Of a DNA stretch of 64,000 nucleotides, positions 15,684 through 25,165 are shown piece after piece. Each line of letters opens with the position of its first letter. Positions within the stretch are counted from its first letter, which is position 1. This DNA is from Proteobacteria bacterium ST_bin12. Lineage in GTDB: Bacteria > Pseudomonadota > Gammaproteobacteria > Burkholderiales > Methylophilaceae. Under the pieces are notes generated by a model. The model was given only the letters and a program-made list of their open reading frames with translations, was not told where the DNA came from and ran no database searches. The translations under genes and the position numbers were made by a program. The DNA lies in NCBI GenBank assembly GCA_002083635.1, contig MSXP01000007.1, forward strand, positions 62,001-126,000. The letters run 5' to 3'.

Positions 15684-18680
15684 TTATTTATCTGCCTGCA
15701 TGCGTTCTTTTATTAAGTTTGCCAGCCCTTTAGCGTTAGGCTCCTGTAACATGCTGGCATGCCCACCTAATACATCTGTTTGAATAATTTTTGGCGCAAG
15801 CTTACGCCAACCAAACGTTTCATCAGCATATATTTTTTGATATGCCACATCGTCACCTTCACCGTCTACTGCTCGAATTAATAGTATTTTTTCACTTGTA
15901 GTACTATTAAGCTGGCATTGATTCTCGGCGGAATTATAAATTTCTCTAAAAGTTAATGCGGGTAAAAAACTTGGCCAACTTTTATTATGCTTCAGTACAT
16001 AATCAAGTACTTTAATACGCAGCTTCGCCAGAACATATCTAAGGCGCGAATTAAACTCCCAAGCAAGTGTATTTAAAATTTTGGTGATGATGTGTTTCGC
16101 TAAATAAATTGCCCTGTGCATTAAATTTAATTTTTTTGACTCTTGCAACATGGCTAATAAACGCTGATTGCGTGCTTTAGCGGCTAAATTAGGCTTTTTT
16201 GCCGCATGAGGCGTAGCAGCATCCAAAATTGCAACCAAATTCACTTTCTCACCTAATTGCTCTAAGTACGTCGCCATAGCATAAGCAATCAATCCACCTG
16301 CGCACATGCCACCTAAATAATATGGTCCACTTGATTGCTTTAATCTTAAAGCGCCCACATAGTAAGCCGCCATACTTTCTATGCTGTTGTGCATTGTTGG
16401 GATGTTTGGAGCTGAATAAGGCTTGATACCAAAAACCTCTATATCATTTGGCATGCATAGCGCAAGATTACGATATAGTAATATTTCTCCATCGCCATCG
16501 TGTACCAAAAATAATTTCTTGGATCCACCTTGCTTTAACGTAACAACAATATTTGAAGTGCTTGAATGATCAGGAGAAATATAACCAGACAATCTTCTGA
16601 TAGTAGGCGCATCTAAAATTGTTGTGAGTTTTAAACGCACGTTGTAAAGATGCGCGATTTCCGTAAACAATCGCGCAGCAAGCAACGATGTTCCGCCAAT
16701 AGCAAAATAATCATCTTCTACTCCAATGCTTTCAATCCCTAACAAACTTTGCCAAAGCGCCTGCAAATCGCCTTCAATGCTGTTTTGAGGGGCAATGTAA
16801 GGAGTGTTTAGATCGCGCTGCCGAATTATTGTTGACTGAAGTGTATTAAGTACTGCTTGCCCATCAATTAGCTTGGTCGCTAGTTCCTCATAATAATCTG
16901 CATGAGTTAACTTTGCTGCTTGATTAGTCAGTGGCTTGGTTATTTTCTTCGTTTCTGAAGTTCTAGCGTTGATAACGGCCTCAGGATCTTTTCCTGGAAT
17001 ATGTTTGATTGCAATGGCATGAGATATCGGTATACGGTAGATGGAATGCACATCTGCAATCATTTCATTAAACTTATCTGCCACGCTATCAGCAAATGCA
17101 CGCGCAGGCTCGTTTTTAGATGTCTGTTTGTACTCTACATCTAATCGTGTGCAATCTGCTTCTTTAGCAACGTCAGCTAGGCTACGCAGTATTGCATGCT
17201 CCACACCTCTACCCAGTACACGGCAGCTCAGTAACAGTGTATCGACTACCATCACTTGATTAATTATTTTCGCGATACAAAATCCTACTAGTCCGTAATC
17301 GCCAAAACGATCAGAAACCTTAACTCGCCTTAAAATGGTGTTGTCAGCCTTAGCAAGCGCGCGAATCTCAGACTCACTGCGCCTAATTGTCGTAAAGTTA
17401 AATTGATTAGTTCTCTGTGTTAACTGAGAAACCCGAGAAAAATCATTTTCATCAGGTGCTTGTATGTCGATTAACAAATCCAGCGATGCTAGAAACTCAT
17501 GAATATCCGTTACATTACTTTCTAATTCCTGCCGCGCTGAATTCTCACGGTACATTTGTGTGCGCTTAGTGTCTTCTTCGGTAATTGCCTGCTTATCAAA
17601 CAACCAAATATTCTGTAAAAATGTATTAACTATCTCATCTTTAGGCACTTGTAAAGTAACAACGTTTGGCAAAGCTTGGCGCATTTGACCACACTCTACT
17701 GGGTTGTCATCTAAAAAAACAAATGAATCTAAGCCTAAGTTCAGCTCACTAGCAAGGGATTGTAAATTTGCATACTTAGGCTCCCAGTTAATACGATGCG
17801 CAACGATGTGCTGTATTTTGAGCAACATATCATCACGTTTTTCAAATACATCCATTACATCTTTTTCTGCATTTTTACTTGCTAAACAGACAAGCACTCC
17901 TTTAGATTGAGCGTCTATTGCAAACTGCTGAATGGCCAAACAAGCATCTGAAAGCACGATTCCCTCAACACCATCTTCACCAACTACGCCTTGCCAAATA
18001 GTATTATCGCAGTCTAACACCAATACTTTTCGTGCTGGTGTTTTTAATAAGTGTACTTTACGAGCAATTGCTAAAGCCAATGCTGCATAGGTACTTTCAC
18101 TAAACGGTACATGTGCCAGCTCATCGCTAACTGTGTCATAGCCAGTATCGACATCAAACGAAACGCTGGATAAATCTTGAGCTGAGATATCCACTACCCC
18201 ATTCACTTTTAGTAAATCATTTCTTAAAGAGCTTGTTACGTTGTTGATGATGGGCTTCAAATGACCTGCTACTCTGGGGGAACAAGGCAATATTGCAAAC
18301 AATAGCGAACTTTTAACCTTAAGATTAAATTGCCTTACCGCATCAATTAATTCTGAGGCTATTTTTTCAATATGCGTTTGTGTAATAGTCGATTCGAATT
18401 GATCTCTAAAAAAATCTTCAATTCTAACAATACAAATATTGATACCTTTATTGTTCTGCCCAATAGTGCTGAAAGGATCTAACAATTGCTGGAAAACTTG
18501 ATGATAAGGCGCAAGCTCAACATCAGCAGATACTTTAGTAAAATCAAGTAAGTAATTTAAGCTGGGTAATAAGTAATCTATTGTAAAAGTAGCGCTGACT
18601 ACTATTTTTAGCTTTTCATCCACAGCCACTTTTTTTAAATTATCTTGAGTTACCTTTTCACTCATTTGATTCCATTTCAA
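15684..18680 (-). CDS. FkbH-like HAD/acyltransferase - acyl carrier - thioesterase fusion
   Basis: A 998-residue, three-part protein. Residues 1-560 are FkbH-like (HAD-IIIC): HAD motif LDCDNT (Asp223, Asp225), SFVFLDDNPVE near 319-329, then a GNAT-like part around 425-530. FkbH proteins take 1,3-bisphosphoglycerate and put a glyceryl group on a carrier protein. Residues about 630-700 are an acyl/peptidyl carrier domain with the attachment Ser665 in FAIGGTSLLAAR. Residues about 715-998 are an alpha/beta-hydrolase thioesterase: nucleophile motif GMCAG with Cys793 instead of Ser, Asp820 and His974 (LGGHASML). No adenylation, condensation or ketosynthase domain is present. With the PPTase next door, a glyceryl (or similar) thioester made and released onto a sugar is the likely role; the final acceptor is unknown. 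Confidence 0.85.
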   Translation of the reverse strand: MKWNQMSEKVTQDNLKKVAVDEKLKIVVSATFTIDYLLPSLNYLLDFTKVSADVELAPYHQVFQQLLDPFSTIGQNNKGINICIVRIEDFFRDQFESTITQTHIEKIASELIDAVRQFNLKVKSSLLFAILPCSPRVAGHLKPIINNVTSSLRNDLLKVNGVVDISAQDLSSVSFDVDTGYDTVSDELAHVPFSESTYAALALAIARKVHLLKTPARKVLVLDCDNTIWQGVVGEDGVEGIVLSDACLAIQQFAIDAQSKGVLVCLASKNAEKDVMDVFEKRDDMLLKIQHIVAHRINWEPKYANLQSLASELNLGLDSFVFLDDNPVECGQMRQALPNVVTLQVPKDEIVNTFLQNIWLFDKQAITEEDTKRTQMYRENSARQELESNVTDIHEFLASLDLLIDIQAPDENDFSRVSQLTQRTNQFNFTTIRRSESEIRALAKADNTILRRVKVSDRFGDYGLVGFCIAKIINQVMVVDTLLLSCRVLGRGVEHAILRSLADVAKEADCTRLDVEYKQTSKNEPARAFADSVADKFNEMIADVHSIYRIPISHAIAIKHIPGKDPEAVINARTSETKKITKPLTNQAAKLTHADYYEELATKLIDGQAVLNTLQSTIIRQRDLNTPYIAPQNSIEGDLQALWQSLLGIESIGVEDDYFAIGGTSLLAARLFTEIAHLYNVRLKLTTILDAPTIRRLSGYISPDHSSTSNIVVTLKQGGSKKLFLVHDGDGEILLYRNLALCMPNDIEVFGIKPYSAPNIPTMHNSIESMAAYYVGALRLKQSSGPYYLGGMCAGGLIAYAMATYLEQLGEKVNLVAILDAATPHAAKKPNLAAKARNQRLLAMLQESKKLNLMHRAIYLAKHIITKILNTLAWEFNSRLRYVLAKLRIKVLDYVLKHNKSWPSFLPALTFREIYNSAENQCQLNSTTSEKILLIRAVDGEGDDVAYQKIYADETFGWRKLAPKIIQTDVLGGHASMLQEPNAKGLANLIKERMQADK

Positions 18681-18715
18681 ATAATCTCTTTGTTATAACA
18701 TGTATTACTTGCAAG

Positions 18716-19894
18716 TCAATCACGTTTAGAACGCACCCATTCTAATTGGCGATTCACAAAAAATTTAATATAAAGTGGTATTTTAGCTAATGCGTAAATG
18801 GGCGCGTAACTTAATTGTTTTAAACTAATAATTTGTTTTCCAAAAAAACCCCACGCAATCATAATAGCCACAAACAAGAACATAAAAACCAAGCTGGCAT
18901 AAGTAAACGACGTAAGATTATTCGTCAATATATACACAAGCATTCCCAACAACCATACACAAACTAAAACAATAACAAGCACTGCTAAGGGTGGCACAAT
19001 CAAATCAAAAGCCAAGCCTAACATTTGCACATTTTTAGTTTTAATTGCCTCTAAGAACAAACTTGGTGCGTCGCTTACAATAATGCTTAAATGTCCATGT
19101 TCCCAGCGAGCACGCTGGGTTTTAGTCGCATTTTTATCAAGTGGAAATTCGCTGGTTACTAATGCTTCTGGCACAAAAATAGGGGCTTTATTTAGTCTTG
19201 CTAAATCAACACCTAGCTTCATGTCTTCTGCGATGTGTCCGCTGGCCAAGTTTACGGCGGCAATGTCTTTCCATAAAAATGCCATTCCCGTTCCCATTAA
19301 CTGACACGGCAAACCCAGCACTTTGAAACCCAAAGGCCGTACATGGTTTTTGACTACCCAAGCAAATGCCGCAATGCGCTGTTTTAAGCTGGGATTGGTT
19401 TGCATCTGCATTAAATACAAAGCTTGTATCGGACGCTGGTGGGCTACGCAGGCATGGGCCAGCGTTGAGATAGCTGCTGCATCGGCTAAACAGTCTGCGT
19501 CAATAATAATTACTATCTCAGGCGGATTTGCTTTTAAATGTTGCAAACCATAATCCAGCGCATAACCTTTACCGCGTAGCGTTGAGTGCTGTCGCTCAAT
19601 CACGGTAGCACCCAAGTTTCTTGAAATATCTGCCGTTTCATCAGTGCAATTATCAGCAACAACCAATATTTGTTGAGCCGAATTAACAGTTGGAACTAAA
19701 GTATTGATGGTTTTAGCAATGACTAAAGCTTCATTATGGGCAGGCATTAATATCGTTAAATTTTGGCTTTTATTAATGTGTGTGTTAAGCGGTTTTTTTA
19801 CATAAATGAGAGCCGCAAATACCTGCGCAACCAACACAGCCACAGGAATGGCGACTATTGTGATTATCATAAAAAATAAAATCTGTAATACCAT
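18716..19894 (-). CDS. membrane-bound glycosyltransferase family 2
   Basis: A processive-type GT2 with membrane segments at both ends. The 392-residue protein starts with a hydrophobic helix (residues 3-32) and then has the GT-A core: LTILMPAHNEALVIAKTIN, IIDADCLAD (DxD), and GHIAEDMKLGVDLA (catalytic Asp of the ED motif). The R/QxxRW-like block is seen as QRARWEHGH. Three or more hydrophobic helices follow from about residue 295. The layout resembles cellulose/hyaluronan synthase-like enzymes but is short. It may form or extend part of the glycan, or just add one sugar. Confidence 0.85.
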   Translation of the reverse strand: MVLQILFFMIITIVAIPVAVLVAQVFAALIYVKKPLNTHINKSQNLTILMPAHNEALVIAKTINTLVPTVNSAQQILVVADNCTDETADISRNLGATVIERQHSTLRGKGYALDYGLQHLKANPPEIVIIIDADCLADAAAISTLAHACVAHQRPIQALYLMQMQTNPSLKQRIAAFAWVVKNHVRPLGFKVLGLPCQLMGTGMAFLWKDIAAVNLASGHIAEDMKLGVDLARLNKAPIFVPEALVTSEFPLDKNATKTQRARWEHGHLSIIVSDAPSLFLEAIKTKNVQMLGLAFDLIVPPLAVLVIVLVCVWLLGMLVYILTNNLTSFTYASLVFMFLFVAIMIAWGFFGKQIISLKQLSYAPIYALAKIPLYIKFFVNRQLEWVRSKRD

Positions 19895-19900
19895 CGAATT

Positions 19901-21100
19901 TTAGCTTTGCATAAACTGAGCGAGTTTAGCAACTTCAGTATCAATATGATGCCTCGCTATTGCATGCTCATGTGCAATCTCACCCATTTTTTGTAACTGA
20001 TTAAGTGGTGTGGACAGTGCTAATTGAATGGTAAAAGCTAAGTTTTCAACGTCTCCTGCTACGCACAGCCAGCCGTTTTCACCATGTTTAACCAATTCGG
20101 GTATGCCTGCAATGTAAGTTGAAATAACAGGTCGTTTAAGTGCCATCGCCTCCATAATGACTACTGGTAAGCCTTCAGCAAAGCTGGGTAATACCAGCAA
20201 TTGTGCATCTAATATGTGTTGCCTAACTGCATTGCTGCTAATCCAGCCAGTAATGGTCACGCGATTCTGTAGCGAATATTGCGTGATTAATGTTTCAATT
20301 TCTTGACGCATTTCACCATCGCCAGCAAGTATCAGCTTAAAATCCACATTGGCATCTGCTAGTTTTTTAGCGGCTTCTATTAGTAAAAGCTGGCCTTTTT
20401 GCTCACACAAACGCCCTACGCAAACCAATTTTGGTTTAGCCGGAAATTCAACTGAATCTATAATGTAAAAACTGGGCTCTAAACCGCAATGTACGATTTT
20501 AATTTTACTCCATTGCGAAAATGCAACCCAGCGCTGTAATTGACTTTTACCAAATGAAGAAATAGCCACTACAAATTTTGACCGATTGATTTTTTCAGCA
20601 ATCTTCAAAAATTGTGGTCGGTCAAACTCTTCTGGGCCATGCACTGTAAAGCTATACGGGATACGACCAAGCACACCCATCAGCATGGCAACTTCGCTAG
20701 GATTGGTGCCAAAGTGTGCATGAATATGCGTTGTTTTAAATTCGCTAGCCCAAGTAAAAGCCTGACAAGCTTCTGCTAAATAAATAAGATGATAAATTAA
20801 TGGCCTATCTGCTTTAATACTCATTTTAATGGCTAGTTTTAGCGCGGAAATAAACGCTAATGGCTTACTTAACACTATTTTTAGGGCAAAAAATAGTAGG
20901 CGAAATACACCTTCTTGTAATATATAAAGCGTTTTTGTTTGCTCGCTGATGTCATCCGCGTCAATAAGTTTTTCATCCCAACCACGCAAGGCAATACGCT
21001 GTACGCTAAAGCCTAAACGTTCTAGTGCAAGAATTTCACGACGGATAAAAGTATGGCTGACTTTTGGATACTGATTGACAACATAAGTAATGCGTATCAT
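19901..21100 (-). CDS. glycosyltransferase family 4
   Basis: This is a GT-B glycosyltransferase resembling the colanic-acid WcaL/AmsK group. The 399-residue protein begins ITYVVNQYPKVSHTFIRREI, a signature start of that group. It has HAHFGTNPSEVAMLMG and SFTVHGPEEFDRP in the acceptor domain, and LVCVGRLCEQKGQLLLIEA and VLPSFAEGLPVVIMEAMA in the donor domain. It acts in the cytoplasm on a lipid-linked glycan. It follows the epimerase gene with an 8-base gap and precedes the membrane GT2, so the three are co-transcribed. Confidence 0.87.
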   Translation of the reverse strand: MIRITYVVNQYPKVSHTFIRREILALERLGFSVQRIALRGWDEKLIDADDISEQTKTLYILQEGVFRLLFFALKIVLSKPLAFISALKLAIKMSIKADRPLIYHLIYLAEACQAFTWASEFKTTHIHAHFGTNPSEVAMLMGVLGRIPYSFTVHGPEEFDRPQFLKIAEKINRSKFVVAISSFGKSQLQRWVAFSQWSKIKIVHCGLEPSFYIIDSVEFPAKPKLVCVGRLCEQKGQLLLIEAAKKLADANVDFKLILAGDGEMRQEIETLITQYSLQNRVTITGWISSNAVRQHILDAQLLVLPSFAEGLPVVIMEAMALKRPVISTYIAGIPELVKHGENGWLCVAGDVENLAFTIQLALSTPLNQLQKMGEIAHEHAIARHHIDTEVAKLAQFMQS

Positions 21101-21108
21101 TTTACTGT

Positions 21109-22014
21109 TTAGACTAAGCTTTTATAAAACTCAGCAATACCTTGCTCAATTGAATATTGCGGCGTCCAGCCAAACGTAATTTTTGCTTGGGTAATATCTA
21201 GCACAATTTTTTTAACATCAAACGCTCTTGCAGGATGGTAGTTAACTTTAGGGGTAATACCTGTTGCAGATTGAATAAAAGCGATTAGCTGATTGAGTGA
21301 ATGCCCAGTGCCGCTACACACATTGTAAGTACCCTCAACCTCAGACTCCGCAGCTAACACACACAAGTCAGCCATATCTTTAGCATAAATATATCCGCGC
21401 TGTATTTCGCCGTCACCCCAAATAGTGATGGGTTTGTTAGAAAGTGTATTAAATAAAAATGTACTCAAAGCACCTTGCACACCTGCATGGCCTTGGCGAA
21501 CACCATAAGGATTAGATGGCCTCAGTATAATAGGTTTAAGGCCATACAGCTCTTTAAACATACCAATGTAATTTTCAATCGCCACCTTAACAACCCCATA
21601 AGAACAAATAGGATTGAGCGAGTGCGCTTCGCTTACTGGCAATTGGTTGGGGATACCATAGACTGTTCCACCAGACGACAAGTAAATTAACTTCCTCACC
21701 TTTGCTCTAGTCATTGATTCGAGAAGATTAACTGTTGTAATTAAGTTTTGCTCAATATCTAGCGTGGGGTTACGATTCGAGGTACTAGGTACCGTAGTGC
21801 TAATACAATGAATCACACAATCAGCGTGTTCTAGCGCCTCTGCAATCAAAACTGAGTCTGAAAAATCGCCTAAGTAATACTGAATATGACTATTTGATAG
21901 TACATTTTTACTGGCTATGCGATCAAAAATACTTATTTCGTGCCCATTTCTTAGCAATGCTTCAACAATGTGCGAGCCAAGAAAGCCATTTCCACCTAAT
22001 ACTAATATTCTCAT
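21109..22014 (-). CDS. NAD-dependent nucleotide-sugar epimerase/dehydratase
   Basis: An extended short-chain dehydrogenase acting on a nucleotide sugar, probably a UDP-hexose 4-epimerase-like enzyme. The 301-residue protein has the Rossmann loop GGNGFLGSHI (residues 7-16), the LSSGGTVYG segment with the active-site Ser near 113-114, and the catalytic YxxxK as YGVVK (Tyr139, Lys143). The block ILRPSNPYGVRQG is typical of the GalE/WbpP neighbourhood. Substrate specificity cannot be read. It lies upstream of the GT4 gene; a 215-base non-coding gap separates it from the GT2 gene further upstream. Confidence 0.86.
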   Translation of the reverse strand: MRILVLGGNGFLGSHIVEALLRNGHEISIFDRIASKNVLSNSHIQYYLGDFSDSVLIAEALEHADCVIHCISTTVPSTSNRNPTLDIEQNLITTVNLLESMTRAKVRKLIYLSSGGTVYGIPNQLPVSEAHSLNPICSYGVVKVAIENYIGMFKELYGLKPIILRPSNPYGVRQGHAGVQGALSTFLFNTLSNKPITIWGDGEIQRGYIYAKDMADLCVLAAESEVEGTYNVCSGTGHSLNQLIAFIQSATGITPKVNYHPARAFDVKKIVLDITQAKITFGWTPQYSIEQGIAEFYKSLV

Positions 22015-22229
22015 ATTTGATTCATCGTTTTAGTTGGTGATTATAATCATCTTTTATTAAATCATCCCAAAGGTAATTAAGGTGCATCTTATTTTATAAT
22101 TTTATAGCTAAATTTGCACACTAATACGCATCTGCAGACAATTTTTAATTTTACTGCCTGTCTACATTTTTTATTAATTTTACTAACTTTAGCATTGGTT
22201 GTGAGCTACAGCTCTAATGGGAAAATTCG

Positions 22230-23216
22230 TTACTTGTATTCAATTATTGAAGACTTCTGCTTAAAATAAAGATTACACCAAAATTTAATCTGTCCCATGG
22301 CTTCTGCAAACTTTCCGATTATCATAAAAATTGATTCTAGAAAAGCTTCTTTATTTTTCTGCTTACTTTTGAACGTTAATCGTAGAATTTGTAAAGGATA
22401 AATTAGTAACAAAATGCATCCAGCCAATGGATGAATAACAAGCATGAATAGGACTATTAATGGTATAACGAATCCCCAAACCCAAGAGCGTTTAGATTCT
22501 GCAACCCAGTGATATTCCGGTGCTGAGCCATACAAATAAGCTCCTTCTGCAAATGCATATCCTGCGCGGACTGCGCGCTTCCACCACTGACTAAATTTTG
22601 TCATGCCTGCATCGTGCAATGTCATTTCTGCATCAATGCGCCAAACTGCATATCCAGCCTGTCTAATTCTAATACAAAGCTCTGGCTCTTCGCCCGCTAT
22701 TAAGCTAGCTTTATAACCATCAACGAATTTAAAGGCATTTACGCGCATCAAGGCATCACCGCCACATGCTTTGGCTTCTCCTATTGGCGTATTCCATTCA
22801 TGATCACAAAGATCGTTGTAAATAGATTTTTGGGGATAAAGCTCTCGCCTTCTGCCACACACCACTGCCACTTTAGCATTGCCTATCAAAAAATCATAAG
22901 CAGTAGATATCCATTTCGGATTTACAACACAATCTCCATCAACAAACTGTACAAATTCGACAGATGGGAAGAGTTTGACTAACTTATCAAAGCCTGCATT
23001 CCTAGCCCTTGCTGCCGTAAAAGGCTGTGTAATATCTAATGAAACAGTATGTGCACCTCGGTTAACGGCCTCAATCAATGAATTGTCTGTTGATCCAGAA
23101 TCAACGTAAACCACTTGCGGAATCAGGCTAACCAATGAGTCTAAACAAGCAATTAATCGATTTCCCTCATTACGGCCTATGATGACAACACCAACTGTGG
23201 CGGGAGGAATATGCAT
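22230..23216 (-). CDS. glycosyltransferase family 2
   Basis: This GT-A glycosyltransferase has 328 residues. It shows GVVIIGRNEGNRLIACLDSL at the start, VVYVDSGSTDNSL, FVQFVDGDCVV (DxD), and the acceptor-side block IAGEEPELCIRIRQAGY with the catalytic acidic residue. Two hydrophobic stretches near residues 245-280 suggest membrane attachment at the C-terminal end. It belongs to the same minus-strand run as the 2OG oxygenase gene upstream but with a gap of about 98 bases. Sugar specificity is unknown. Confidence 0.86.
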   Translation of the reverse strand: MHIPPATVGVVIIGRNEGNRLIACLDSLVSLIPQVVYVDSGSTDNSLIEAVNRGAHTVSLDITQPFTAARARNAGFDKLVKLFPSVEFVQFVDGDCVVNPKWISTAYDFLIGNAKVAVVCGRRRELYPQKSIYNDLCDHEWNTPIGEAKACGGDALMRVNAFKFVDGYKASLIAGEEPELCIRIRQAGYAVWRIDAEMTLHDAGMTKFSQWWKRAVRAGYAFAEGAYLYGSAPEYHWVAESKRSWVWGFVIPLIVLFMLVIHPLAGCILLLIYPLQILRLTFKSKQKNKEAFLESIFMIIGKFAEAMGQIKFWCNLYFKQKSSIIEYK

Positions 23217-23314
23217 ATTTTGATGTGAAGTGGAGCTTAGTATTAATAATTAAGCTAAACCGACTGGTTTAATTAAATGTGTAGTCTTATGTATTATTAA
23301 TATACTTAAGCTAT

Positions 23315-24181
23315 TTATAACTTAAGTTTATCTCTCACTTTAGTAAATATTCTAAAAAATACTGGTGGCGTTAAATCTTTTAAATAGTTATCAAGCACCA
23401 AACGACGAATCTCTTTTCTAGTGTCTGCATCTTCATTCACTCTTGCTTTATACATGGTAGAGTGCGCTACAGAGTCATCATATATGCGCTTAGAGGCAGT
23501 GTAATAATAAAGTGCTAATGATCTTCTTTTTACATGCTCTGGCGTGGTTAATGGGTCTGGGTGACCATGAAAGCTATCTGCGTCTGTATTAAAAATAACA
23601 CAGCGGTTATAAATGGGTGCAATGGTATGCACCTTATTTTGCATCGACCTATCCCATAATTCCAGATTACCGCCGTACTCATCTTTCCAATCTTTGTTTA
23701 AATAGATAATCATATTCAAACGTCTATTTAAATGTAACTGTTCATTAATTCTAAAATCTGCATGAATACCCAACTTTCCGCCAGTTGTAGTTTCATGGAA
23801 ACCACCGCCAACATAATGAGGATCTGGAATTAAAGATGGAATTGTCGTTAATGACTCTAAAAACTGAATAATGGCCTTAGAGTTAAATAATGCAAACACC
23901 TGACGTGAGAATCCATTGCAATCGGCGGGGTCTACTTGTCTTTTATGCAAGCCAGCATAGCCCATTTCAAAAACAACATCATTTTTTAATTTTTCCGTAG
24001 GGAAATTTTCTAGAATTTTTTCAATTAAGGCTTCTGGTAAGAAATTATCAATGACGATATGCGGGAAAGGCTCTGCAAAACAGTAGTTTGCACTCAATTC
24101 TTGACCATATTTTTCAGCATCTTTTACATTTAAGTATAAGCCATCACTGATATCTATTGGCAATGTTGCTTGTTGAAACAT
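23315..24181 (-). CDS. 2-oxoglutarate/Fe(II)-dependent oxygenase
   Basis: A member of the prolyl-4-hydroxylase-like oxygenase superfamily, which uses Fe(II), O2 and 2-oxoglutarate to hydroxylate a substrate. The 288-residue protein shows the facial triad as HADF (His140, Asp142) and a distal His in SFHGHP (His205 or His207). An Arg in VKRRSLALYYY (about 219-220) would bind 2-oxoglutarate. The fold is supported by DNFLPEALIEKILENFP near the N-terminus and GGNLELWD. It is embedded between the EpsG kinase and a GT2 gene in the exopolysaccharide locus. The target could be a sugar, an acyl group or a protein; the sequence does not say. Confidence 0.85.
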   Translation of the reverse strand: MFQQATLPIDISDGLYLNVKDAEKYGQELSANYCFAEPFPHIVIDNFLPEALIEKILENFPTEKLKNDVVFEMGYAGLHKRQVDPADCNGFSRQVFALFNSKAIIQFLESLTTIPSLIPDPHYVGGGFHETTTGGKLGIHADFRINEQLHLNRRLNMIIYLNKDWKDEYGGNLELWDRSMQNKVHTIAPIYNRCVIFNTDADSFHGHPDPLTTPEHVKRRSLALYYYTASKRIYDDSVAHSTMYKARVNEDADTRKEIRRLVLDNYLKDLTPPVFFRIFTKVRDKLKL

Positions 24182-24292
24182 TATTAGTTATTCCTCAAAA
24201 TTAACGCTTACTCATACAAAAATAAATCTAACACAACTTAAATATACAAGTTAGCTTTTACGTGAGAAATAGCTTACTATATTTTCGCTAAT

Positions 24293-25159
24293 TTAATAGT
24301 AGTAAGCTTTTGATTCAATCTCAGCCTTGTTTAATACAATGCCTAATAAATTCTCTTTAGGTAAATGATGTAATGTCTCTTCTATCTCAGACTGCGTAGA
24401 CATTCCGTTGGCAATCACTAATAAAACACAATCTACCTGCGGCAGCAACACCATTGCATCATCAGAATTAAGCACAGGCGGGCAGTCAAAAATCACAATT
24501 CTTGAATTGTATCTTTCCCTTAAGTCGGCGATAAGACTAGTGACTTTTTTTGATGACAGTGTTTCAGCAGATTTTGAAACTGGCTTCATTGTTGGCACAA
24601 TAACCAACCTGTCAATACCAGGGTTAATCATCACGTCTTTTAATTGTGCTTTATCTTGCAGATAATCATTCATTGATTTTTCTGTGTGAATGCCTAAATA
24701 GGCTGCTACTTTAGGTCTACGCAAATCAAAATCGACCAGAATGGCTGTTTTTTGTGGTTGCTGTGCAATACTAATAGCAAGGTTAATGGATACTAGTGTT
24801 TTGCCAGACTGTGGTGTAGGCGACACTACTGCAATAGTGCGCCAATTATTTTCTTCCATTTTTTGAAGAATCTGAGTGCGTAATGAATCAAAACTATAGC
24901 TATTTACATCACTTTTAGATTGCGCCACGATTCTATTTTTTTCTAGATGCGCGCTATCTAATTTAATCACCGGTGTATTTAAATAGTTAATCATCCCCAG
25001 TTCGTTTTCAGTATTGGGAAAGCTTTTAATCTCTTTTTGACTAACCACACCTGATTGTAGCAAGGTCGAACTTGCTTTAGTTTCCGCCTTAAATTGAGAT
25101 TTTGATTCAGTGTTTTCTATTTTTGCTTTTGCAAGCGCATCTTTAATCTTTTCCATCAT
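24293..25159 (-). CDS. epsG: exopolysaccharide tyrosine autokinase (CpsD/EpsG type)
   Basis: The cytoplasmic bacterial tyrosine (BY) kinase partner of a chain-length protein, controlling polysaccharide polymerisation by cycles of autophosphorylation. The 288-residue protein has a Walker A variant SPTPQSGKT (113-121), Walker A' ILVDFDLRRP (140-149), and Walker B VIFDCPPV. A C-terminal Tyr cluster ends in AYYY and is the likely autophosphorylation site. Its membrane partner EpsF is encoded separately just upstream with a 6-base gap, so this is the split form rather than a fused Wzc. Confidence 0.9.
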   Translation of the reverse strand: MMEKIKDALAKAKIENTESKSQFKAETKASSTLLQSGVVSQKEIKSFPNTENELGMINYLNTPVIKLDSAHLEKNRIVAQSKSDVNSYSFDSLRTQILQKMEENNWRTIAVVSPTPQSGKTLVSINLAISIAQQPQKTAILVDFDLRRPKVAAYLGIHTEKSMNDYLQDKAQLKDVMINPGIDRLVIVPTMKPVSKSAETLSSKKVTSLIADLRERYNSRIVIFDCPPVLNSDDAMVLLPQVDCVLLVIANGMSTQSEIEETLHHLPKENLLGIVLNKAEIESKAYYY

Positions 25160-25165
25160 CTACCT

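Noticed and set aside
22038..22049. 12-base palindrome TGATTATAATCA upstream of the epimerase gene
   Set aside because: Short AT-rich palindromes are common in this DNA; no second copy and no nearby promoter pattern support a regulatory role.
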